DNA from: Variovorax sp. PBL-H6
Lineage (GTDB): Bacteria; Pseudomonadota; Gammaproteobacteria; Burkholderiales; Burkholderiaceae_C
DNA: 64,000 nt
Assembly: GCF_901827155.1 (NCBI RefSeq)
Contig: NZ_LR594659.1
Location: 3,906,001 to 3,970,000 of the forward strand
Reading direction: 5' to 3'
Part shown: positions 1 to 8,370 of the stretch, piece by piece
Layout of the letters: every line of letters begins with the position of its first letter
How positions within the stretch are numbered: position 1 is the stretch's first letter
The notes under the pieces: generated by a model
Database searches by the model: none
What the model was told of the DNA's origin: nothing
What the model saw: the letters and a program-made list of their open reading frames with translations, nothing else
Made by a program: the position numbers and the translations under genes

Positions 1-1436
1 TCGCCGTTGAAGCGGCTGACCTCGGTGCTGCCCTTGCCGAAATCAGCATCGACGCCGGTCCTTGCAAACTCATTGTTCCGCGCGACGCTGTCCCGGAGAC
101 CCTGCGCATCGACGCCGATGGCCTGCGCGAGGCCCTCGATCGTTTCGGCACACGTCAGGTAGCCGCTCTTCACGTGCGGCTGCAGGTCGGTCGTGCCCGG
201 ATGGACGAGGCCCAGGCCGTACTTGTGCACGAACGCGGCGTCGCACACCACCCAGGCGGGAATGGCCGGGGTGGTCGCGTGCCGCGCCACCATGTCCTGG
301 CAGAAGTAGTGGTAGGAACCGCCCTCGTTGGTGAAGCGCATGCCGGCCGTATCGACGGCGATCAGTCCCGGCTTGGCGCGATCGAGGAACAGGTGGGCGA
401 ACAGCCCCGTCGGCCCGCGCCGGGGCCGCGTCACCGACACCGGCTGCCAGAACACGCCCGCGCCGCCCGTCGCGCCGTCGAGCGCGGCACCGGCCTTCAT
501 GCCGGCGCGGACGCCGTCGCCCTGGTTGCCTTCGAAGACCAGCGAGGGCCAGCGCGCATGGCCGGGGGGCATAAGCTGCTCGCGCAGGCGCGCGTCGCGC
601 CCGAAGCCGCCGGTCGCGAGCACGACGCCGCGGCGCGCGCGCACGTCGAAGCTCTGCCCGCCGCGCAGCAACCGCGCGCCCGCAACGTGGCGTTCATCCT
701 CGAGCAACGCGTCGAGCCGGGTGCCGAACGACACCTCCACGCCGGCATCGCGCAGGCTTGCATAGAAGCGCGCCACCAGCGCGTTGCCCATCACGAGCCG
801 CGTGCCGCGCGCATGGCGCACGCGGTCGCCGAGATAGCGCAGCACCAGGGCCGCGGAGTGCCTGAAGCTCGCCCATGACTTGAATCGGCCCACCAGGTGG
901 CCGATGTCCGCCTTACCGACCATCATGCCGCCCAGCACCATGAACTCGCGCATCGGTGCACGGATGCGGCCGAACTCCGCGCCGAGCTTGCGGCCGTCGA
1001 AGGGCAGCGGCGCGAGGGCGCGCCCGAAGACGCGTGAGCCCGGGATATCGACGTAGTCCGGGTGCCGGCCCGCCGGCACGAACTGCAACTGCGTGCGCCG
1101 CGCGAGCTCGTCGACGATCGCGGGGCCGCTGCGCAGGTAGGCCTCGCGCAGCGCGCGCCCTTCACCCGAGGGAACGAGCCCGTCGAGGTAGCGCATCGCA
1201 TCCTCGATGCTGTCCTCGAAGCCGGCCTCGCGGCTCGCGCGTGTGGCCGGTACCCAGATGGTGCCGGCCGATGTGGCCGTGGTGCCGCCGACCTGCTCGG
1301 TGGCTTCGCACAGCAGCACGTCGAGGCCTTCGAGCGCCGCCACCAGAGCGGCGGTCATGCCGCCTGCACCGGCACCCACCACGATCAGGTCGACCTCGGG
1401 TTTCAGGGCCGCGGGATCCGGCGGGCGTTCAGTCAT
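1..1436 (-). CDS. FAD-dependent dehydrogenase, 3-ketosteroid-dehydrogenase-like (C-terminus cut by window edge)
   Basis: This is the N-terminal 478 residues of a flavoprotein of the fumarate reductase/3-ketosteroid delta-1-dehydrogenase family; the C-terminal end lies outside the window. A Rossmann dinucleotide-binding motif GAGAGG sits at residues 21-26, followed by the family's GGTTATSAG segment. Members of this family introduce a double bond next to a carbonyl group using FAD. The ATG at 1436 is the natural start because the FAD motif follows at the usual distance. It is divergent from the MarR gene at 1562, with 125 bases between them, so the MarR protein may control it. It is more distantly related to the two KstD-like proteins at 10197-11969 and 51832-53592 than those are to each other. 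The substrate is unknown. Confidence 0.85.
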   Translation of the reverse strand, partial: MTERPPDPAALKPEVDLIVVGAGAGGMTAALVAALEGLDVLLCEATEQVGGTTATSAGTIWVPATRASREAGFEDSIEDAMRYLDGLVPSGEGRALREAYLRSGPAIVDELARRTQLQFVPAGRHPDYVDIPGSRVFGRALAPLPFDGRKLGAEFGRIRAPMREFMVLGGMMVGKADIGHLVGRFKSWASFRHSAALVLRYLGDRVRHARGTRLVMGNALVARFYASLRDAGVEVSFGTRLDALLEDERHVAGARLLRGGQSFDVRARRGVVLATGGFGRDARLREQLMPPGHARWPSLVFEGNQGDGVRAGMKAGAALDGATGGAGVFWQPVSVTRPRRGPTGLFAHLFLDRAKPGLIAVDTAGMRFTNEGGSYHYFCQDMVARHATTPAIPAWVVCDAAFVHKYGLGLVHPGTTDLQPHVKSGYLTCAETIEGLAQAIGVDAQGLRDSVARNNEFARTGVDADFGKGSTEVSRFNG

Positions 1437-1561
1437 GGGGCTTCTCCGGTGCCGGCACGGTATCCGGCTTGAAGTTCGTCTTGATGCATGAGGGTGCCGT
1501 GCAGGCCGATCGCCATGGGCTTGACGCCACAATCGGTCGTGCAAAACGGAGCTTGAACAGA

Positions 1562-2035
1562 ATGTCGAACGAGATGTACCTCACGCCGGGCCACCTGCTG
1601 CGGCGCGCTCACCAGATCGCCGCCACCATCTCGGCCGAGGAACTGGCCGACCTGGGACTGACGACGGTGCAGTACACGACCCTCGTTTCGGTGCACGACA
1701 ACCCCGGCATAGACATCACGGCCCTGTCCGGCCTGGTCGCCTACGACCGCTCGACGCTCGGCGGGGTGCTCGACCGGCTGGAGGAGAAGAAGCTGATCGA
1801 ACGCAAGGCTGCGGACAGCGACAAGCGCGTTCGCCTGCTCTACACGACGCGCCAGGGCGGAAAGCTCGCGAACGACTCCGTGGCCGCGTCGCTGCGCGCG
1901 CAAGAGCGCATCCTCGGGCCGCTCGGCGCCGGCGAGCGCGCACAGCTCACGCGCCTCCTGGCCAAGCTCATCCGGCTGCAGACGCACAACCTGCCCGCGT
2001 CGGTCAGGATTGTGATGGAGCGCGTGGCCGGCTGA
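1562..2035 (+). CDS. MarR-family transcriptional regulator
   Basis: A 157-residue winged-helix regulator of the MarR family, which usually acts as a dimeric repressor released by phenolic acids or their CoA thioesters. The DNA-binding segment is visible as YDRSTLGGVLDRLEEKKLIER followed by a wing with ADSDKRVRLLY. The reading frame stays open far upstream, but the ATG at 1562 gives the normal family length and starts just before the first helix. It is divergent from the flavoprotein gene ending the left edge, and its 3' end overlaps the convergent CoA-transferase by 32 bases. It probably regulates this small left-hand module, since the island-wide operator is absent here. Confidence 0.85.
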   Translation: MSNEMYLTPGHLLRRAHQIAATISAEELADLGLTTVQYTTLVSVHDNPGIDITALSGLVAYDRSTLGGVLDRLEEKKLIERKAADSDKRVRLLYTTRQGGKLANDSVAASLRAQERILGPLGAGERAQLTRLLAKLIRLQTHNLPASVRIVMERVAG

Positions 2036-3614
2036 CCGCATCCCTGCCCTCCATCGCGCCCGTCCGGTCGTCCGTTCGCATGAAATGCGCGCGCGACATC
2101 AGCGCCAACGGCTCACTGCCGACGCGCGGCACGAAATCCATCTGCGCAAGCACGTCGCGCTCCAGGTCGATGCCGGGCGCGATCTCGAAAAGCTCGACGC
2201 CGCCCTCCCCGAGCCTGAAGCTGGCGCGCTCGGTCAGGTAGAGGATCTCCTGGCCGCGCCGCAGCGCCTGCGGCCCGCTGAAGGTGACCTGCTCGACCTT
2301 GCGCACGAGCTTGCGCACCTGGCCCTGCTGCAAGACGCGCAACGCGCCGTCGCCGGACTCCAGCCGCACGCCCTTGGCGGCGAAGGTGCCGCAGAAGACC
2401 ACCTTGCGCGCGTTCTGCGCGATGTCGATGAAACCGCCCGGCCCGACCGCGAGCCCGCCCAGGCGCGAGACGTTGACGTTGCCTTCGGCGTCGAACTCGC
2501 CGAAGCCCAGATAGGCGATGTCCAGGCCGCCGCCCGAATAGAAGTCGAACTGCGTCGGCGCATCCAGGATGGCGGAGGCGTTGCGCGCATAGCCGAAGAG
2601 CTCTCCGTCCAGCAGCGATCCGCCGTAGGTGCCGTGCTCGATGGTCTGGTAGATGCGGCCGAGCTCGCCGCGCGCGACGACCAGTTTGGCCACCGCATCG
2701 GGCACGCCGACACCGTAGTTGACGACCGCTCCCTCGAACAGCTCGCAGGCTGCGCGGCGCGCGACCGCGTGCCGTTCGCCGAAGGGCTCCTCGCCGGCCT
2801 CGTCCGCCGCGAAGCGCGCAGCCCCGGTGAGCTCGCCCGACAGCCGCGCATCGAAGGGAATCGCATAGCTGCTGCGCTGCGCTGCATCGACGACGACGGC
2901 ATCGACCCATGCCGCCGGAATGCGCACCTCGCGCGCCTTGAGCGCGCCGCGCGGCAGGCGCTCCTTGACCTGCACGATCACCTTGCCGCCACAGGCGCGC
3001 GCGGCGAGCGCGAGCGCCTGCGCATCGAGATTGGCGGCTTCATGCTCGAAGCTGATATTGCCGTCTTCATCCGCGGCGGACGCGCGCACCAGCGCCACGT
3101 CGACTCGGTAGGGCTTGTAGCGGAGGTACTCGCGGCCATCGATCTCCACCACCTCCGCCAGATCCTCCGTGGCGCTGGCGTTCATCCGGCCGCCGCCGAG
3201 GCGCGGGTCGCAGACCGTGCCCAGGCCGACGTGGGTGAACAGGCCGGGCCGCCCCGCGCCGATCTCTCGAAAGAGCTGTGAGGAGACGCCGCCGGGCAGG
3301 ATATACGCCTCGATCTTCTCCGACACGACGAGTTGCTGCATGCGAGGCGACCAGACCCAGTGCCCGCCGATCACCTTGCGCACCAGCCCTTCATAGGCGA
3401 AGCAGTTCATGCCGAGCGACTTCTTGTCGCCGATGCCAAGCGCGTGGACCACTGTCAGCGCCCGTGGATGGCGCACGGCGAGAAAGCGGCGCTCGATCGC
3501 CTGGAACAGGCAAGTCGCTTCCATCAGCCCGCCGCCGCCGCCCATGAGTGCCACGGTGGCGCCGTCGCCGATGAGTGCCGCCGCGGCGCCGGCATCGATG
3601 AATTTGGACTTCAC
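2004..3614 (-). CDS. Two-domain acyl-CoA:carboxylate CoA-transferase (YdiF-type)
   Basis: A 536-residue family I CoA-transferase with alpha and beta halves joined in one chain, as in E. coli YdiF. The alpha half shows the glycine-rich GDGATVALMGGGGG near residues 17-29. In the beta half, TIEHGTYGG places the expected catalytic glutamate at E326, close to its position in YdiF. The GPGGFIDIAQNA segment near residue 391 is also typical. These enzymes move CoA from acetyl-CoA or another donor to a free acid through a glutamyl-CoA intermediate. The start is a GTG at 3614, two bases after the stop of the upstream acyl-CoA dehydrogenase, which implies translational coupling. The natural acid is unknown. 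Confidence 0.85.
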   Translation of the reverse strand: MKSKFIDAGAAAALIGDGATVALMGGGGGLMEATCLFQAIERRFLAVRHPRALTVVHALGIGDKKSLGMNCFAYEGLVRKVIGGHWVWSPRMQQLVVSEKIEAYILPGGVSSQLFREIGAGRPGLFTHVGLGTVCDPRLGGGRMNASATEDLAEVVEIDGREYLRYKPYRVDVALVRASAADEDGNISFEHEAANLDAQALALAARACGGKVIVQVKERLPRGALKAREVRIPAAWVDAVVVDAAQRSSYAIPFDARLSGELTGAARFAADEAGEEPFGERHAVARRAACELFEGAVVNYGVGVPDAVAKLVVARGELGRIYQTIEHGTYGGSLLDGELFGYARNASAILDAPTQFDFYSGGGLDIAYLGFGEFDAEGNVNVSRLGGLAVGPGGFIDIAQNARKVVFCGTFAAKGVRLESGDGALRVLQQGQVRKLVRKVEQVTFSGPQALRRGQEILYLTERASFRLGEGGVELFEIAPGIDLERDVLAQMDFVPRVGSEPLALMSRAHFMRTDDRTGAMEGRDAVSRPRAPSQS

Positions 3615-3616
3615 GG

Positions 3617-4777
3617 CTAGCGATGGAGTTCGAACAAAGCAGCGCCGCGCTTCAGCACGCTCTTCGCGATCACGGTCCGATGGATCTCCGAGGTGCCGTC
3701 GAAGATTCGGTAGATGCGCGCGTCGCGGTAGTAGCGCTCGATCGGCAGCTCCTTGCAGTAGCCCATGCCACCGAAGAGCTGCACGCCGCGGTCGACCACG
3801 CGGCCCAGCGTCTCCGCCGCATGCACCTTGACCATCGCGATCCAGTCGCGCGCATCCTGACCCGCATCGATCAGCCACGCCGCATGCAGCACCATGAGCC
3901 GAGCCGCGTTGATCTCGATCACGCTGTCGGCCAGCATCTGCTGCACCAGCTGGAAGCTCCCGATCGGCTGGCCGAACTGCCTGCGGTCGTTGGCATGAGC
4001 CGTCATCAGCTCGAGCACATGGCTCGCCTTGCCCACCGCCCGCGCGCCGACCTGGGCCAGCCGCACGCGCCCGAGCGAGGCCATGGCCATCTTGAACCCC
4101 TGGCCGCGATCGCCGAGCAGCGCCAGCGGTTCCAGCGGCACGTCGTCGAAGAAGAGCTCGACGTGCGGCGTGCCGCGCACGCCCATCATCGGCTGGTCCT
4201 TGCCGATCTTGAAACCCGGCAGCCCCTTGTCGACCATGAAAAGCGAGATCTCCTTCTCGCCGGTGCGCGCCGACACCAGGAAGAAGTCCGACCAGAGCCC
4301 GTCGCTGATGAAATGCTTGCTGCCATTGAGCACCCACCCCTTGCCGGTGTGCCGGGCATGGGTCTTGATGCCTTGAGCGTCCGAGCCCGCGCCCGGCTCG
4401 GTGATGGCGATGGCGCAGGTGCGATCGCCGCGCACCGACGGCTCGAGCCAGCGCGCGACCTGCTCTCCCTGGCATGCGAGCAGCGCCTCGTAGACGTTGC
4501 CGAAGGCGCGGCGGATCAGGATGTCGGTGGTGTGGCCGAACTGCTCCTCGCACAGCATCGCATCCACCGCGCAGAGCCCCGCGCCGCCCAGCTCGGTCGG
4601 CATGTTGAGGGCATACAGGCCCAGCGCCTTCGCGGCCGCATGGACCGAGCGGGCGGTATCGTCGTCCAGCCGGCCCGTCTCCTCGATGTCCTCTTCCAGC
4701 GGGCGGAGTTGCTCGCCGATAAAGCGACGCACGGTGTCGATCAGCATGCGCTGCTCGTTGCTCAGGTCGAAGTTCAT
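3617..4777 (-). CDS. Acyl-CoA dehydrogenase with Asp at the catalytic base position
   Basis: A 386-residue FAD-dependent acyl-CoA dehydrogenase that would oxidise an acyl-CoA to the 2-enoyl-CoA. The middle-domain signature AIAITEPGAGSD and the C-terminal FDGTSEIHR are clear. In short- and medium-chain enzymes the catalytic base is the Glu of YEGTSEI; here that position is D360. This substitution also occurs in some atypical subfamilies, so the enzyme is probably active on an unusual acyl chain rather than dead. The ATG at 4777 overlaps the stop of the shikimate-dehydrogenase-like gene by four bases (ATGA), and the CoA-transferase follows after two bases. The three genes therefore form a tight operon. 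Confidence 0.9.
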   Translation of the reverse strand: MNFDLSNEQRMLIDTVRRFIGEQLRPLEEDIEETGRLDDDTARSVHAAAKALGLYALNMPTELGGAGLCAVDAMLCEEQFGHTTDILIRRAFGNVYEALLACQGEQVARWLEPSVRGDRTCAIAITEPGAGSDAQGIKTHARHTGKGWVLNGSKHFISDGLWSDFFLVSARTGEKEISLFMVDKGLPGFKIGKDQPMMGVRGTPHVELFFDDVPLEPLALLGDRGQGFKMAMASLGRVRLAQVGARAVGKASHVLELMTAHANDRRQFGQPIGSFQLVQQMLADSVIEINAARLMVLHAAWLIDAGQDARDWIAMVKVHAAETLGRVVDRGVQLFGGMGYCKELPIERYYRDARIYRIFDGTSEIHRTVIAKSVLKRGAALFELHR

Positions 4778-5583
4778 CGGGCTTCCAGGTAGAAATCGAC
4801 CAGGCAGTCGCGCACCGCCTCGAACATGCCCATGCCGGTCATCGTGGCCAGGCCGCGTGAGCGCGCGATCTCGATCAGCAACGGGACGGCGGGCATGGTC
4901 ACGACATCGCCCACGAAGGTGCCCGGATCGAGAGCATCGACGTCGACGGGCAGCGGGTCCGATGCCGCCATGCCCATCGGGGTTGCGTTGACCACAAGGT
5001 CGAAACCCGAAGGATCGGCCGAACCGATGCACGGGTTCGGCGCGCCATACGCCCGCAGCTTCGCGAGCAGCGCATCGCGCCGCGACGCGTCGACGTCATG
5101 CAGCGCCAGCGACTGCACGCCCGCATCGGCCAGCGCATGCGCGATCGCCGAGCCCGCCCCACCGGCCCCGACCAGCAGCACGCGGCGCCCCTCGGGTTCG
5201 CAGCCGGCCTTGCGCAGGCCGGCCACGTAGCCCTCGCCGTCGCACATGTCGCCGAACCAGCGGCCCTCTGCACCACGTCGCACAACGTTGACCGCACCGA
5301 TCGAGGCCGCGCGCGGCGCCACCGCCTGGCACAGGCCCGCCATTGCGAACTTGTGCGGCACGGTGGCGATGACGCCTTCCACGTTCGGCATGCGCGATGC
5401 GACTTCCATGAATGCCGCCAGATCCTGCGGCCGCACGTGCGCCGGCACGACGATCGCATCGGCTCCGCGCTCGCGCAGCGTTCTGGTCGCGAACGCGGGC
5501 GCCTTGACCTGCGCGATCGGGTCGCCGACGATGAAGATGACGCGCGTGGCGCCGCTGTAGGTGTCGAGCATTGGCTGGACCAT
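4774..5583 (-). CDS. Shikimate-dehydrogenase-like NAD(P) oxidoreductase
   Basis: A 269-residue protein of the AroE/YdiB family, which reduces 3-dehydroshikimate or quinate with NAD(P)H. The fold markers are present: VPHK with the catalytic lysine at K78, DGEG with the catalytic aspartate at D115, the Rossmann motif GAGGAGSA near residue 139, and NATPMGM. However, the substrate-binding serines of the usual SLSP or SKSP motif are replaced (PIAQVKAP, residues 22-29). Binding of shikimate itself is therefore doubtful. It is the first gene of an operon with the acyl-CoA dehydrogenase and the CoA-transferase, which fits a catabolic role on a cyclic hydroxy-acid better than aromatic amino acid synthesis. 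An alternative start lies 12 bases downstream. Confidence 0.8.
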   Translation of the reverse strand: MVQPMLDTYSGATRVIFIVGDPIAQVKAPAFATRTLRERGADAIVVPAHVRPQDLAAFMEVASRMPNVEGVIATVPHKFAMAGLCQAVAPRAASIGAVNVVRRGAEGRWFGDMCDGEGYVAGLRKAGCEPEGRRVLLVGAGGAGSAIAHALADAGVQSLALHDVDASRRDALLAKLRAYGAPNPCIGSADPSGFDLVVNATPMGMAASDPLPVDVDALDPGTFVGDVVTMPAVPLLIEIARSRGLATMTGMGMFEAVRDCLVDFYLEAR

Positions 5584-5601
5584 AACAGCATTTCACATGG
5601 A

Positions 5602-5626
5602 TTGGAATTCTGTTCTATTCTGGAAA
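5602..5626. promoter_or_regulatory. Divergent promoter gap with paired ATTCTG repeats
   Basis: The 63-base gap between the shikimate-dehydrogenase-like gene and the Gfo/Idh gene is AT-rich. It holds two direct copies of ATTCTG, at 5607-5612 and 5617-5622, exactly one helical turn apart. A regulator, perhaps the IclR protein encoded at 6722, may bind here. A CATAAT box at 5634-5639 lies only seven bases from the ATG at 5647, so a leaderless or very short-leader transcript is possible. The island-wide TGGTnnnACCA operator is absent. Confidence 0.3.
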
Positions 5627-5646
5627 ATCGTTTCATAATCGGCGCC

Positions 5647-6690
5647 ATGACCCAAGCACCCACCCGCATGCCGGTGGCCGTCATCGGCGCCGGAGCCATC
5701 GGCCGCATGCACGTCGAGCGCCTGCTGAGCCACCCCGACGTGGCGCCTGCCGCCATCGCAGACCCCACGCCCGCCGCGCGCGACTACGCTGCAGCCCTTG
5801 GCGTACCTTGGTTCGCCGACCATCGCGAGCTGCTCGAGCGCACGCAGGCGGGCGCCGCCATCGTGGCCACGCCCAATGGCACGCACGCCGATGTCGGCAT
5901 TGCCTGCATCGAGCGCAGATTGCCGGTGTTGATGGAAAAGCCAGTGGCCGACACGCTGGCGCAGGGCCTGCGCCTGTGCGATGTGGCGGCCGCGGCCGGC
6001 GTTCCGCTCATGGTCGGCCACCAGCGCCGGCACAACCCCATCCTGCAGAGCGCACGCAAGCTGATCGCGGACGGCGTTGTCGGCAAGCCGGTCAGCGTGA
6101 CGGCGATGGCGACCTGGCTCAAGCCCGATTCGTATTTCGAGCTCGCCTGGCGCCGGCAGGTGGGCGCAGGCCCGGTGCTCATCAACCTGATCCACGACAT
6201 CGACCTGTTGCGCTTCCTGATTGGCGAGGTCGAGTCGGTGCAGGCAATGACTTCGAACGCGGTGCGCGGCTACGAGGTCGAGGACACGGCCGCGGTGATG
6301 ATGCGCTTCGCCTGCGGCGCGCTCGCGACGCTTTCGGTGTCGGACGCGACCGTCGCGCCCTGGAACTGGGACCTGGCCGCGGGCGAGGCGGCCCACTACG
6401 CGCAGCTGGACGTCAACTCGCACTACATCAGCGGCACCGAAGGATCGCTGACGCTGCCGCGCCTGGACGTCTGGCGCTACGCGGGCGCGCGCGGCTGGCA
6501 CGAGCCCCTGGGCTGTTCACGCACGCCTGTGCATCGCGCCGACCCTTACGTCGAGCAGCTGCGCCACCTGCGCGCCGTCGCGGAAGGCAGGGAGACGCCC
6601 GTGTGCTCCGGCAGCGACGGGCTGCGCACGCTGCAGGCCGCGCTCGCCGTGCAGGAAGCGGCGCGCTCGCAGCGGCCGGTCGCCGTGTGA
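5647..6690 (+). CDS. Gfo/Idh/MocA-family oxidoreductase
   Basis: A 347-residue NAD(P)-dependent dehydrogenase of the glucose-fructose oxidoreductase/inositol dehydrogenase family. The Rossmann motif GAGAIG is at residues 14-19 and the hallmark EKP, with the conserved lysine, at 97-99. The segment GGPVLINLIHDIDL-like (here GPVLINLIHDIDLLRFL) holds the usual DxxxH-type catalytic region with an aspartate and a histidine. These enzymes oxidise or reduce sugars, inositols or other polyhydroxylated rings. It heads an operon with the IclR regulator (31 bases downstream) and a TIM-barrel isomerase. The partner AroE-like enzyme is divergently transcribed. Together they suggest processing of a hydroxylated alicyclic acid such as quinate-like compounds, which is inference only. 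Confidence 0.88.
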   Translation: MTQAPTRMPVAVIGAGAIGRMHVERLLSHPDVAPAAIADPTPAARDYAAALGVPWFADHRELLERTQAGAAIVATPNGTHADVGIACIERRLPVLMEKPVADTLAQGLRLCDVAAAAGVPLMVGHQRRHNPILQSARKLIADGVVGKPVSVTAMATWLKPDSYFELAWRRQVGAGPVLINLIHDIDLLRFLIGEVESVQAMTSNAVRGYEVEDTAAVMMRFACGALATLSVSDATVAPWNWDLAAGEAAHYAQLDVNSHYISGTEGSLTLPRLDVWRYAGARGWHEPLGCSRTPVHRADPYVEQLRHLRAVAEGRETPVCSGSDGLRTLQAALAVQEAARSQRPVAV

Positions 6691-6721
6691 AGATCCACGC
6701 TTTTTTCCAAGGAGGCCCTGC

Positions 6722-7558
6722 ATGTCGGGCGTGATGGAGCGAACCCTGGCGATCCTCGAACGGCTTGCGGCCGACGTCGGCGGCGTCCCGGTCGCGGTGC
6801 TGGCCGACGAGCTCGGCATGCCGCGCAGCGCCGCGCATCGGCTGCTCGCCGAGCTGGCCGACAACGGGTACGTGCGCCAGTCCCGCAGGCGCGGCGACTA
6901 CGTGCTCACCACCAAGCTGGTGTCGCTGGGCCTCAACTACCTCAAGCACTCCGGCGTGGTCGACCTGTGCCAGCCAGTGCTCGACCGGCTCGCCGAATCG
7001 AGCGGCGAACTAGTGCGCCTCGGCGTGGTCGACGTCGACCACCTCACCTGGGTCGCGCTGTCGCAGGGCGCACGCAGCGGGCTTCGCTACGACCCCGACA
7101 TGGGCATCGACGCGCAGCTGTCCTGCACCGCCAGCGGGTTCGCCTGGCTGTCCACGCTGGACGAGGACGACGCGATCGCGCTGGTCGCGAGGCAGGGCAT
7201 CGGCAAGCCGGATCGCTTCGGCCCCAACGCTCCGACCTCGATGAGCGCGGTCGTGAAGGCGGTGCGCCAAGCCGGCAGGCAGGGCTTTGCAATCGCGTCC
7301 GAGTCGTATGCGCGCGGGCTGTCTGCGGTCTCGGCGCCCATCGTCCGAACGGGCACGAGCGCAGGAGGCGTAGGCGCCGTGGGCGTGATCGCGATCTCCG
7401 GACCCTCCGCACGGCTGACGGACAAGAAGATGCGCGGCCTGGTGCCCGCCCTGCTCGCTGCGGCCGCCGATATCGCAGCCGCGAGCCAGGCATCACCGCT
7501 CTTCGACCGCGCCTACGCGTCGTCTTCGCACGAGCCGGCCGCGCTGGATTCGGCATGA
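6722..7558 (+). CDS. IclR-family transcriptional regulator
   Basis: A 278-residue regulator with an N-terminal winged helix (residues about 1-65; LADELGMPRSAAHRLLAEL is the recognition helix region) and a C-terminal effector domain. IclR proteins bind small acids and control catabolic operons, often their own neighbours. The start at 6722 is supported by a strong AAGGAGG ribosome site about seven bases upstream. It lies between the Gfo/Idh gene and the isomerase gene, overlapping the latter by ATGA. The likely target is the gap at 5584-5646 in front of this operon. It seems separate from the FadR-type regulon that covers the rest of the window. Confidence 0.9.
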   Translation: MSGVMERTLAILERLAADVGGVPVAVLADELGMPRSAAHRLLAELADNGYVRQSRRRGDYVLTTKLVSLGLNYLKHSGVVDLCQPVLDRLAESSGELVRLGVVDVDHLTWVALSQGARSGLRYDPDMGIDAQLSCTASGFAWLSTLDEDDAIALVARQGIGKPDRFGPNAPTSMSAVVKAVRQAGRQGFAIASESYARGLSAVSAPIVRTGTSAGGVGAVGVIAISGPSARLTDKKMRGLVPALLAAAADIAAASQASPLFDRAYASSSHEPAALDSA

Positions 7559-8358
7559 AGCATCGCTACTCGCTCGCGCAACTCATAGCGCTGCCCTTCT
7601 CGCCGCCCGAGATGGTGCAGCTCGCCGCCGACACCGGCTGCGCGGCCGCGGGCATCCGCCTGCTGCCGACCACGCCCGGTGGACTGCATTACCCGCTGAT
7701 GGACAACCCGGCGATGCTGCGCGAAACCCTCGCGCGCATGGAGGCGACCGGCGTCGAGATCCTCGACCTCGAGGTGCTGCGCATCAACGCCGACTTCGAC
7801 GTGCACGCCTACCGGCGCTTCCTCGAGGTCGGCGCGAAGTTGAAGGCCCGCCACATCCTCGTGGCAGGCGACGATCCCGATCCTTTGCGGCTGACCGCGT
7901 CCTTCGCGGCACTGTGCGACGCGGCGCAGCCCTACGGCCTGACGGCCGATCTCGAATTCATGCCCTGGACGCAGGTCCCCGATGTGCAGGCCGCCGCGCG
8001 CATCGTCGGCGGCGCGGCACGGCCGAACGGCGGCGTGCTGGTCGACGCGCTGCACTTCGCGCGCTGCGGCAGCAGCCTCGACGACGTGTCGGCGCTGTCG
8101 CCGCAGTGGCTGCACTACGGCCAGATCTGCGACGGCCCGATGCCCGGTCCCGACAGCGTCGAGGGCCTGATCCATGCGGCCCGCTGCGAGCGCATGCTCC
8201 CCGGTGAAGGAGCGATCGGCCTGGCCGGCCTCTTTGCGCGGCTGCCGGCCGGCCTGCCGATCAGCATCGAGGTGCCGAGCGAGACGCGCGCGCCGGCAAT
8301 GGGCTACGCAGCCTGGGCGCGCAAGGCGATCGAGGGAGCGCAAGCCACCCTCGAATGA
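7555..8358 (+). CDS. Sugar-phosphate isomerase/epimerase-type TIM-barrel protein
   Basis: A 267-residue protein of the xylose-isomerase-like TIM-barrel (AP endonuclease 2) family. The segments LEFMPW, VDALHFARCG and the final ISIEVPSE carry the Glu, Asp, His and Glu positions that bind a divalent metal in this family. Members include inosose dehydratase, hydroxypyruvate isomerase and 3-dehydroshikimate dehydratase. Given the AroE-like and Gfo/Idh neighbours, dehydration or isomerisation of a cyclic polyol acid is plausible but not proved. Its start codon overlaps the IclR stop (ATGA). A second protein of the family lies at 61687-62538 and shares the VDTLHLARSG-like motif. Confidence 0.82.
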   Translation: MKHRYSLAQLIALPFSPPEMVQLAADTGCAAAGIRLLPTTPGGLHYPLMDNPAMLRETLARMEATGVEILDLEVLRINADFDVHAYRRFLEVGAKLKARHILVAGDDPDPLRLTASFAALCDAAQPYGLTADLEFMPWTQVPDVQAAARIVGGAARPNGGVLVDALHFARCGSSLDDVSALSPQWLHYGQICDGPMPGPDSVEGLIHAARCERMLPGEGAIGLAGLFARLPAGLPISIEVPSETRAPAMGYAAWARKAIEGAQATLE

Positions 8359-8370
8359 GCCTTTGGCCGC

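Noticed and set aside
1521..1549. TTGACG box upstream of the MarR gene as a promoter
   Set aside because: No acceptable -10 lies 16-18 bases downstream (AAACGG), so the promoter is not supported.
2085..3281. Long open frame of 398 codons on the plus strand
   Set aside because: It is antisense to the CoA-transferase, has a biased RAR/HQR composition typical of GC-rich shadow frames and no ribosome site.
2004..4553. Apparent 849-residue fusion of acyl-CoA dehydrogenase and CoA-transferase
   Set aside because: The first 310 codons are a shadow frame of the dehydrogenase. The real CoA-transferase starts with GTG at 3614, two bases after the dehydrogenase stop.
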